Shown: one piece after another, positions 52,593 to 59,764 of the stretch | Numbering within the stretch: position 1 is the first letter of the stretch | How the letters are laid out: every line of letters starts with the position of its first letter | NCBI RefSeq assembly: GCF_029893585.1 | Contig: NZ_JARXYX010000002.1 | Location: forward strand, 358,295 to 422,294 | DNA: 64,000 bases | From: Streptomyces sp. LBL | Lineage (GTDB): Bacteria; Actinomycetota; Actinomycetes; Streptomycetales; Streptomycetaceae | Reading direction: 5' to 3' | The notes under the pieces: generated by a model | The model's input: only the letters and a program-made list of their open reading frames with translations | What the model was told of the DNA's origin: nothing | Databases searched by the model: none | Program-made: the position numbers and the translations under genes

Positions 52593-55106
52593 GTGACCCT
52601 CATCGATCAGCTGCCGCCGACCGCCGACCCCGACGCCCTTTACGAAGCTTTCGAGTCGTGGACGCAGGAGCGCGGTCTCACGCTCTACCCGCATCAGGAG
52701 GAGGCGCTGATCGAGGTGGTCTCCGGTGCGAACGTGATCGTGTCCACGCCCACCGGCTCCGGCAAGAGCATGATCGCCGCGGGCGCCCACTTCGCGGCGC
52801 TGGCCCGTGACGAGGTCACCTTCTACACGGCACCGATCAAGGCGCTGGTGTCGGAGAAGTTCTTCGAGCTGTGCAAGATGTTCGGCACCGAGAACGTCGG
52901 CATGCTGACCGGCGACGCGTCCGTCAACTCCGACGCCCCGGTCATCTGCTGCACCGCCGAGGTGCTCGCCTCGATCGCCCTGCGCGACGGCAAGCACGCG
53001 GACGTCGGCCAGGTCGTGATGGACGAGTTCCACTTCTACGCGGAGGCCGATCGCGGCTGGGCCTGGCAGATCCCGATCCTGGAACTGCCCCAGGCGCAGT
53101 TCATCCTGATGTCGGCCACCCTCGGCGACGTCTCGATGTTCGAGAAGGACCTCACCCGGCGCACCGGCCGCCCGACGTCGGTGGTCCGCTCGGCGACCCG
53201 CCCGGTGCCGCTCTCCTACGAGTACAAACTGTCTCCGCTCACCGAGACGCTGACCGAGCTGCTGGAGACCAGGCAGGCGCCGGTCTACATCGTGCACTTC
53301 ACGCAGGCGCAGGCCGTGGAGCGGGCGCAGGCGCTGATGAGCATCAACATGTGCACGCGCGCGGAGAAGGACCAGATCGCCGAGCTGATCGGCAACTTCC
53401 GCTTCACCACCAAGTTCGGCCGCAACCTTTCCCGGTACGTGCGGCACGGCATCGGTGTCCATCACGCCGGCATGCTGCCCAAGTACCGCCGCCTGGTGGA
53501 GAAGCTCGCGCAGGCAGGTCTGCTGAAGGTCATCTGCGGCACGGACACGCTCGGTGTCGGTGTCAACGTGCCCATCCGGACCGTGTTGTTCACCGCGCTG
53601 GCCAAGTACGACGGCACCCGGGTGCGCACGCTGCGGGCCCGTGAGTTCCACCAGATCGCCGGCCGTGCCGGACGGGCGGGCTTCGACACGGCGGGCTTTG
53701 TCGTGGCCCAGGCCCCCGAGCACGTCATCGAGAACGAGAAAGCGCTGAACAAGGCGGGCGATGACCCGAAGAAGCGCCGGAAGGTCGTCCGCAAGAAGGC
53801 GCCCGAGGGCTTCGTCGGCTGGACTGAGAGCACCTTCGAGAAGCTGATCACCTCCGAGCCGGAGCCGCTCAGCTCCCGTTTCCGCGTGACGCACACGATG
53901 CTGCTGTCGGTGATCGCACGGCCCGGCAACGCCTTCGAGGCGATGCGGCACCTCCTGGAGGACAACCACGAACCGCGCAAGCAGCAGCTGAGGCACATCC
54001 GGCGGGCGATCGCGATCTACCGCTCGCTGCTGGACGGCGGCATCGTCGAGAAGCTCGACAAGCCGGACGCCGAGGGCCGCGTCGTCCGTCTCACGGTCGA
54101 TCTCCAGCAGGACTTCGCTCTCAACCAGCCGCTGTCCACGTTCGCGCTCGCCTCGTTCGAACTTCTCGATCCCGAGTCGCCGTCCTACGCTCTGGACATG
54201 GTGTCCGTCGTCGAGTCCACCCTCGACGATCCCCGGCAGATCCTCGCCGCCCAGCAGAACAAGGCACGCGGCGAGGCGATCGCCGCGATGAAGGCGGACG
54301 GCGTCGAGTACGAGGACCGCATGGAGCGCCTCCAGGACGTCAGCTACCCCAAGCCTCTGGAAGAGCTCCTCTCCCACGCGTACAACACGTACCGCAAGAG
54401 CCACCCCTGGGTCGGCGACCATCCGCTGTCGCCGAAGTCCGTCGTCCGTGACATGTACGAACGGGCCATGTCCTTCACCGAGTTGGTCTCCTACTACGAG
54501 CTCGCCCGCACCGAGGGCATCGTGCTGCGCTACCTCGCCGGCGCGTACAAGGCCCTCGACCACACGGTCCCGGACGACCTCAAGTCCGAGGATCTCCAGG
54601 ATCTGATCGAGTGGCTGGGCGAGATGGTGCGCCAGGTCGACTCCAGCCTGCTGGACGAGTGGGAGCAGCTCGCCAACCCGGAGGTGATGACCGCGGAGGA
54701 GGCCCGGGAGAAGGCCGACGAGGTCAAGCCGGTCACCACCAACGCGCGTGCTTTCCGCGTCCTCGTCCGTAACGCCATGTTCCGCCGGGTCGAGCTCGCC
54801 GCCCTGGACCAGGTCGGGCAGCTCGGCGAGATGGACGCGGACTCCGGCTGGGACGCCGAGGCCTGGGGCGAGGCGATGGACAAGTACTGGGACGAGTACG
54901 ACGACCTCGGCACCGGTCCCGACGCCCGCGGCCCGAAGCTGCTGATGATCGAGGAGGAGCCGCAGAACCGCCTGTGGCGCGTACGACAGATCTTCGACGA
55001 CCCGAACGACGACCATGACTGGGGCATCAGCGCGGAGGTCGACCTCACGGGCTCCGACGCCGAGGGCCGTGCGATCGTACGTGTCACCGACGTCGGCCAG
55101 CTGTGA
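52593..55106 (+). CDS. Ski2-like DEAD/DEAH-box helicase with DUF3516 region
   Basis: An 837-residue superfamily 2 helicase. Motif I is STPTGSGKS (K58), motif II is DEFH (144-147), motif III is SAT, and motif VI is HQIAGRAGRAGFD. IGVHHAGMLPKYRRLVEKLA is typical of the Ski2/Mtr4 group. The C-terminal half, with GFVGWTESTFEKLI and a long helical section, corresponds to the DUF3516-type extension of actinobacterial members. It probably acts in RNA processing or turnover. It starts at a GTG after GGAGGGGAGGAGGG. The thioesterase gene follows after 19 bp. Confidence 0.92.
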   Translation: MTLIDQLPPTADPDALYEAFESWTQERGLTLYPHQEEALIEVVSGANVIVSTPTGSGKSMIAAGAHFAALARDEVTFYTAPIKALVSEKFFELCKMFGTENVGMLTGDASVNSDAPVICCTAEVLASIALRDGKHADVGQVVMDEFHFYAEADRGWAWQIPILELPQAQFILMSATLGDVSMFEKDLTRRTGRPTSVVRSATRPVPLSYEYKLSPLTETLTELLETRQAPVYIVHFTQAQAVERAQALMSINMCTRAEKDQIAELIGNFRFTTKFGRNLSRYVRHGIGVHHAGMLPKYRRLVEKLAQAGLLKVICGTDTLGVGVNVPIRTVLFTALAKYDGTRVRTLRAREFHQIAGRAGRAGFDTAGFVVAQAPEHVIENEKALNKAGDDPKKRRKVVRKKAPEGFVGWTESTFEKLITSEPEPLSSRFRVTHTMLLSVIARPGNAFEAMRHLLEDNHEPRKQQLRHIRRAIAIYRSLLDGGIVEKLDKPDAEGRVVRLTVDLQQDFALNQPLSTFALASFELLDPESPSYALDMVSVVESTLDDPRQILAAQQNKARGEAIAAMKADGVEYEDRMERLQDVSYPKPLEELLSHAYNTYRKSHPWVGDHPLSPKSVVRDMYERAMSFTELVSYYELARTEGIVLRYLAGAYKALDHTVPDDLKSEDLQDLIEWLGEMVRQVDSSLLDEWEQLANPEVMTAEEAREKADEVKPVTTNARAFRVLVRNAMFRRVELAALDQVGQLGEMDADSGWDAEAWGEAMDKYWDEYDDLGTGPDARGPKLLMIEEEPQNRLWRVRQIFDDPNDDHDWGISAEVDLTGSDAEGRAIVRVTDVGQL

Positions 55107-55125
55107 GCACAGGAGAAACCCACCC

Positions 55126-55995
55126 ATGACGACGAACCCGGCCGAGAGCCTCGTCGACCTGCTCGACCTGGAGCAGATCGAGGTCAACATCTTCCGCGGC
55201 CGCAGCCCGCAGGAGTCCCTGCAGCGCGTCTTCGGCGGCCAGGTGGCCGGCCAGGCGCTGGTCGCCGCGGGCCGCACCACGGAGGGCGACCGACCGGTGC
55301 ACTCGCTGCACGCGTACTTCCTGCGTCCGGGCAGGCCCGGGGTGCCGATCGTGTACCAGGTCGAGCGGGTGCGGGACGGGCGGTCCTTCACGACCCGCCG
55401 GGTCACCGCCGTACAGCAGGGACGCACGATCTTCAATCTCACCGCCTCCTTTCACAAGCCTGAACAGGGGAGCTTCGAGCACCAGCTGCCGCCGGCCCGC
55501 ACCGTCCCGGACCCGGAATCCCTGCCGACGGTCTCGGACGAGATCCGGGAGCATCTGGGCGCGCTGCCCGAGCAGCTGGAGCGGATGGCCCGGCGTCAGC
55601 CCTTCGACATCCGCTATGTGGACCGGCTGCGCTGGAGCGCCGAGGAGATCGAGGACGCCGAGCCGCGCAGCGCGGTGTGGATGCGCGCGGTCGGGCCGCT
55701 GGGTGACGACCCGCTGGTGCACACCTGCGCGCTGACCTACGCCAGCGACATGACCCTCCTGGACGCCGTCCGCATCCCGGTCGAACCCCTGTGGGGCCCG
55801 CGCGGCTTCGACATGGCGTCACTGGACCACGCCATGTGGTTCCACCGGCCCTTCCGCGCGGACGAGTGGTTCCTCTACGACCAGGAGTCGCCGATCGCGA
55901 CGGGCGGGCGAGGGCTGGCCCGCGGCCGGATCTACGACCTGGAGGGCCGGCTGCTCGTGTCGGTCGTCCAGGAGGGTTTGTTCAGAGCGCTGTAG
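55126..55995 (+). CDS. tesB: Acyl-CoA thioesterase II
   Basis: A 289-residue double-hotdog thioesterase. RVFGGQVAGQALVAAGRT near the N terminus and SLDHAMWFHRPFRADEW near the C terminus are TesB hallmarks, and GRGLARGRIYDLEGRLL with SVVQEGLFR ends the protein. It hydrolyses acyl-CoA to fatty acid and CoA in the cytoplasm. AGGAGAAAC precedes the ATG. It is co-directional with the helicase 19 bp upstream and overlaps the convergent DUF6397 gene by 14 bp. Confidence 0.93.
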   Translation: MTTNPAESLVDLLDLEQIEVNIFRGRSPQESLQRVFGGQVAGQALVAAGRTTEGDRPVHSLHAYFLRPGRPGVPIVYQVERVRDGRSFTTRRVTAVQQGRTIFNLTASFHKPEQGSFEHQLPPARTVPDPESLPTVSDEIREHLGALPEQLERMARRQPFDIRYVDRLRWSAEEIEDAEPRSAVWMRAVGPLGDDPLVHTCALTYASDMTLLDAVRIPVEPLWGPRGFDMASLDHAMWFHRPFRADEWFLYDQESPIATGGRGLARGRIYDLEGRLLVSVVQEGLFRAL

Positions 55996-56911
55996 ACCGG
56001 GGTTTGCCACGGCGCAGCCAGCCCAGCAGTTTTCGGGGCGGTTGCGGCCCCTCGGACGCGGGCGTGTCATGGTGCGCCCCGACGGACACGTCACGGTGTG
56101 ACATGGCCGGGGCCGGTGGGGTCGTGGGACGTGGACGGGGTGCAGGTCGATGCTCGGCCGCCTCCTCCAGGGCCCGGGCCAGGTCGGCCCTCAGCCAGCC
56201 GATCTCGTCCGGATCGTCCGCCGTCATGATTCGCTCGGCCAGCTGCGCGGCGGGGGAACCTGGCGCCCCGTGAGTGGGTGGCCCGGGCCGGAAGCGGTTC
56301 AGGTGCGAGCGTTCGTAGGGGTCCGGAACAAGCTCCGCGATCTGAACCGGGTCGAGGAAGGCAGCCACGGCACCGGCCTGTTCCCACGGGTCCTCGGCCT
56401 GCCGGAGCAGGAATCCGAGGTGTCGACCGCGCCAGTTGCGGGCGCGCAGATCCAGGCCGGTTTCCAGCTGGCCCCGCGGCCCCTCGGGCATACGGGCGTT
56501 CAGCAGGCGCGCGTTCTTCTCGTCGGCCGCGAACTGGCGTAGTTCCTCGGCCAGATACTGCCAGACCACCATCCGGTACCGGTTCAGGTAGAAAGTCACC
56601 GGCACCACCAGGCCCAGGCGGGCCAGGCGGGTGAACCTGCCTGGAGGCACCTCCATGACGGCCGCGCCCTCCGTGGCCCCCACGGCTTTCACCCGTTCCC
56701 GCAGGGAATCGGGGAAGCCTTCACCCGCACGCAGCCGGTCGATCTCGGCGCGGGGGACGCGTCGGCCTCCACCGCCTTCGTCAGGCCGGGTGCGGATATG
56801 ACCGAGGTGCACGGCAAGGTCGAACTCGCCTCGCCTCAGGCCCAGTTCGCGAGCGGCGCGGCTGGGCACGTAGGTGAGGTGGTGCGGTTTCGGAATGGTG
56901 TCGGTCGGCAT
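55982..56911 (-). CDS. DUF6397 family protein
   Basis: A 309-residue protein. The N terminus (YVPSRAARELGLRRGEFDLA, then GGRRVPRAEIDRLR) looks like a MerR/excisionase-type HTH, repeated in degenerate form further on (VPPGRFTRLARLGLVVPVTF). A middle block (RNWRGRHLGFLLRQ) and a Pro/His-rich C terminus follow. It resembles DUF6397 proteins of Streptomyces, of unknown role; DNA binding is plausible from the HTH pattern. The ATG follows GGGGGAG. The gene ends 14 bp inside the thioesterase gene. Confidence 0.78.
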   Translation of the reverse strand: MPTDTIPKPHHLTYVPSRAARELGLRRGEFDLAVHLGHIRTRPDEGGGGRRVPRAEIDRLRAGEGFPDSLRERVKAVGATEGAAVMEVPPGRFTRLARLGLVVPVTFYLNRYRMVVWQYLAEELRQFAADEKNARLLNARMPEGPRGQLETGLDLRARNWRGRHLGFLLRQAEDPWEQAGAVAAFLDPVQIAELVPDPYERSHLNRFRPGPPTHGAPGSPAAQLAERIMTADDPDEIGWLRADLARALEEAAEHRPAPRPRPTTPPAPAMSHRDVSVGAHHDTPASEGPQPPRKLLGWLRRGKPRSTAL

Positions 56912-57036
56912 GGCCGGTCTCCCCCGTGGAATCAGGGCTCACGCTGTGTGCGCTCGCCGTGACAAAACCGTAGCCGGTCCGGCGGACATCACGGCAAGCC
57001 TGTGGATAACTCTGCGGAGGGCGACGAATCAGCAGG

Positions 57037-57450
57037 TCAGAGGTCTGCGGCTGGGCTTCGCTCGGGCTGTCGGGGGTCCACCGTGAGATGCTCGCCGACC
57101 CGGTTGACGAGCAGGGTCATCTCGTAGGCGATCTGGCCGATGTCGGCCTCCGCGCCGCTGAGTACGCACAGGCAGCTGCCGGTACCCGCGGCGGTGACGA
57201 ACAGCACCGCGTCGTCGAACTCGATCATGGTCTGTCGTACCTGGCCCGCTCCGAAGTGCCGCCCCGAGCCCTTGGCCAGGCTGTGCAGTCCGGACGAGAC
57301 GGCGGCGAGATGATCCGCGTCCTCGCGGCGCAGTCCCGTGCTCGCCCCCGTCACCAGCCCGTCGTTGGACAGGACCAGCGCGTGTCGCACGTGTTCCACG
57401 CGCTCGGTCAGGTCGTCCAGCAGCCAGCCAAGTCTCTGGTTCCGCGCCAT
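57037..57450 (-). CDS. Roadblock/LC7 domain protein (CvnB paralogue)
   Basis: A 137-residue roadblock protein: HALVLSNDGLVTGASTGLRR, then HSLAKGSGRHFGAGQVRQTM and EADIGQIAYEMTLLVNRVGE. It is closely similar to the conservon CvnB at 59327-59764 but lies ~600 bp beyond cvnD, separated by a divergently oriented PPOX gene. GGGGGAGA precedes the ATG. It may form heterodimers with CvnB or work with another GTPase. Confidence 0.9.
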   Translation of the reverse strand: MARNQRLGWLLDDLTERVEHVRHALVLSNDGLVTGASTGLRREDADHLAAVSSGLHSLAKGSGRHFGAGQVRQTMIEFDDAVLFVTAAGTGSCLCVLSGAEADIGQIAYEMTLLVNRVGEHLTVDPRQPERSPAADL

Positions 57451-57547
57451 GTTGTCCGTCTCCCCCTGTGACGTCTCCTCCCTGGCCGGAGGATCTCTCT
57501 CCGCCAGCCTTACCCACGACCGGCGTGCGAGCAAGGAGGATGGGGAC

Positions 57548-57976
57548 ATGGCACAGAACATGACCGACACCGAATGGCGGGAGTTCGTCTCCCACGGCAC
57601 CCGCACCGCGAAGCTGTCGACCGTACGGGCCGACGGAAGCCCGCACATCGCACCGATCTGGTTCCTGCTAGACGGGGACGAGTTGGTGTTCAACACCGGC
57701 AAGAGCACGGTGAAGGGACGCAATCTGACGCGGGACGGCCGCGTGGCGCTGTGCGTCGACGACGACCGGCCGCCCTTCGACTACGTGCTGCTCCAGGGCC
57801 GTGCCCGGATCATCGAGGATCTCGACGAGGTGAGGCACTGGGCCGGGCGTCTCGGGGCGCGGTACATGGGCGAGGAGCGAGCCGAGGAGTTCGGCGCCCG
57901 CAACGGCGTCCCGGGTGAACTCCTCGTCCGCGTCGCGATCGAAAAGGTCCTGGCGCAGAAGGCGATCGCCGACTGA
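57548..57976 (+). CDS. PPOX-class flavin/F420-dependent oxidoreductase
   Basis: A 142-residue split-barrel protein: TAKLSTVRADGSPHIAPIWF, then VFNTGKSTVKGRNLTRDGRV and DYVLLQGRARIIEDLDEV. This is the pattern of F420/FMN-dependent pyridoxamine-oxidase-like enzymes of actinobacteria. AGGAGG lies 8 bases before the ATG. It is divergent from the roadblock gene and convergent with cvnD. Substrate unknown. Confidence 0.88.
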   Translation: MAQNMTDTEWREFVSHGTRTAKLSTVRADGSPHIAPIWFLLDGDELVFNTGKSTVKGRNLTRDGRVALCVDDDRPPFDYVLLQGRARIIEDLDEVRHWAGRLGARYMGEERAEEFGARNGVPGELLVRVAIEKVLAQKAIAD

Positions 57977-57992
57977 GCACGGCTTCCGTTTT

Positions 57993-58043
57993 CGGCCACG
58001 AGGTCAATCCACCGAGACCTCGGCCACGAGGTCAACCCACCGA
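57993..58043. repeat. 28-bp-period tandem duplication spanning the cvnD stop
   Basis: CGGCCACGAGGTCAAYCCAC followed by CGA occurs at 57993-58015 and 58021-58043 with one mismatch. The second copy contains the cvnD TGA (58032-58034 on the plus strand), so the gene end has been copied into the spacer. Confidence 0.85.
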
Positions 58044-58637
58044 ATCGAGCAGCCGGGCGGTGTACATCCGCCCGGCGTACTCGACCAGCCGGATCAGCAC
58101 CTCCTTCCCCGAGTCACGGTCACGGGCGTCACAGAGCACCACGGGCGTGCCCTGGTCGAGGTCCAGGGCGCGTGAGACGTCCTGGACGCCGTAGGCCCGG
58201 GCACCCGCGAAGCAGTTGACGGCCACCACGAACGGGATGTGCCGGTGCTCGAAGTAGTCCACCGCGGGGAAGCAGTCCTCCAGGCGGCGGGTGTCGGCGA
58301 GGACCACCGCGCCGAGGGCTCCCTGTGACAGCTCGTCCCACAGGAACCAGAAGCGGTCCTGGCCCGGTGTGCCGAACAGGTAGAGGGACAGGCCGGAGCG
58401 GATGGTGATGCGGCCGAAGTCCATGGCGACCGTCGTGGTGACCTTCTGGTCCACACCGTCGGTGTCGTCCACCAGCTGCCCGGCCTCGCTGAGCAGTTCC
58501 TCGGTGCGCAGCGGCCGGATCTCGCTGACTGCGCCGACCAGGGTCGTCTTGCCCACGCCGAAACCGCCGGCGACCAGTATCTTCAACGCCAGGGCGGTCG
58601 TTTCGCCGTCCTGGTCGTCGGAGTGCTCGGAGATCAT
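58032..58637 (-). CDS. cvnD: Conservon GTPase CvnD
   Basis: A 201-residue small GTPase-like protein. The G1 loop is GGFGVGKTT, followed by RTEELLSEAGQLVDDT, then DFGRI and FGTPGQDRFWFLWDEL (G3-like). NKxD is replaced by VNCFAG, as in this family. It is the fourth conservon component. A 253-bp gap separates it from cvnC, larger than in most conservons, without a visible gene in it. It probably works at the membrane with CvnA and CvnB in a G-protein-like switch. Confidence 0.93.
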   Translation of the reverse strand: MISEHSDDQDGETTALALKILVAGGFGVGKTTLVGAVSEIRPLRTEELLSEAGQLVDDTDGVDQKVTTTVAMDFGRITIRSGLSLYLFGTPGQDRFWFLWDELSQGALGAVVLADTRRLEDCFPAVDYFEHRHIPFVVAVNCFAGARAYGVQDVSRALDLDQGTPVVLCDARDRDSGKEVLIRLVEYAGRMYTARLLDSVG

Positions 58638-58890
58638 CGATCACTTCTCTCGGGAGGACCGGCAACGGTCGACGTCGGGGAGTGGTGCCGCGTCCCGCCG
58701 GAACGTCCGCCCGCGGCTTCGACGCATAAAGGCGACGTCAGCTGGATGCGACGTCAGCATGGTGACAACTGCGGCTTCCCTCCGAGGGGCTTGGACCGCT
58801 ATTTGCCCGATCTGACCGACTCGTGGCCATGCTGTGTGCGGAAGAGCGCACAAGTAGGCGCCGCCGGGGCCGGGTGGCTGAGCGCGTTCT

Positions 58891-59304
58891 TCAAAGGGCT
58901 CGCAGTCCTTCGATCACCTCGCGCAGAATCCGTTCGTCAGGGAGGTGCGCGGGCGGCACGGGACGGCTGACGGTGACCCGGCCGAGTTCCAGGAGGTCTC
59001 CGAGGAGGACCCTGACCACGCCCACGGGCAGGTCGGCGCCCGCGGCCAGTTCGGCGACCGACTGCGTCTCCGTACGGCACAGGTCGACCAGGGCGCGGTG
59101 CTCCGGCCCGAGCGCGGTGTCGTCGTCGACGCCGGGCACGTCGGTGTCCAGCGTGACGAGGGAGATCAGGTCGAAGCGCACCCCGGTGGGGCCGGCCTCG
59201 GTGCGTCCGCCGGTCATGGCGTACGGCCGCACCAGGGGCCCGGCCTCCCCGTCGTACCACTGGCTGCCCTGCTCGTCAGGGGCCCCGGTCATGTCCTCGG
59301 CCAT
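58891..59304 (-). CDS. cvnC: Conservon DUF742 protein CvnC
   Basis: A 137-residue protein with the DUF742 core GPLVRPYAMTGGRTEAGPTG, then LDLCRTETQSVAELAAG-like helices (QSVAELAAGADLPVGVVRVL) and VTVSRPVPP. The C-terminal part resembles a winged helix. I chose ATG 59304 (MAEDMTG); a GTG at 59325, 1 base after the cvnB stop, would add 7 residues and is possible. Confidence 0.92.
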   Translation of the reverse strand: MAEDMTGAPDEQGSQWYDGEAGPLVRPYAMTGGRTEAGPTGVRFDLISLVTLDTDVPGVDDDTALGPEHRALVDLCRTETQSVAELAAGADLPVGVVRVLLGDLLELGRVTVSRPVPPAHLPDERILREVIEGLRAL

Positions 59305-59326
59305 GTGCGTGGACCGCCTTCTCACG

Positions 59327-59764
59327 TCATCCGGCGGAGGAAGGCCGCTCGTCGAACCGCGGCGGCGTGCAGAGGTGCTCGCCGACGCGCTTGACCAGCC
59401 GTGCCATCTCGTAGGCGACCAGGCCTATGTCCGCCGTTACGGCAGTGAGGACGGTGAGGCAGGAGCCGTCGCCCGCGGCGGCCACGAAGAGGAAGCCGTC
59501 GTCCATCTCCACCATGGTCTGGCGCACGCCTCCGGCGCCGAAGTGTCGACCCGCGCCCTTGGCCAGGCTGTGAAAACCGGAGGCTACGGCGGCGAGATGC
59601 TCGGCGTCCTCACGGCGGAGGCCGGTCGAGGCGCCCACGGCGAGCCCGTCGTTGGACAGCACCACCGCGTGCCGCACCTCGTTCACACGCAGGACCAAGT
59701 CGTCCAGCAGCCAGTCGAGTTCGCCGGACCGCTGGGCGGTGTTCATGCTCGGGTCCTGGATCAT
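59327..59764 (-). CDS. cvnB: Conservon roadblock protein CvnB
   Basis: A 145-residue roadblock/LC7 protein: HAVVLSNDGLAVGASTGLRR, then SLAKGAGRHFGAGGVRQTMV and VTADIGLVAYEMARLVKRVG. Its ATG overlaps the cvnA stop as ATGA, so it is co-translated with the kinase-like CvnA. In the family it is thought to regulate the CvnD GTPase. A second roadblock paralogue lies at 57037-57450. Confidence 0.93.
   Translation of the reverse strand: MIQDPSMNTAQRSGELDWLLDDLVLRVNEVRHAVVLSNDGLAVGASTGLRREDAEHLAAVASGFHSLAKGAGRHFGAGGVRQTMVEMDDGFLFVAAAGDGSCLTVLTAVTADIGLVAYEMARLVKRVGEHLCTPPRFDERPSSAG

Noticed and set aside
47937..55442. A 2501-codon minus-strand open frame opposite the ABC, helicase and thioesterase genes
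   Set aside because: It covers at least seven well-supported genes, is low in complexity with Arg/Gly/Val bias, and has no domain. It is an antisense artefact of GC-rich codon use.
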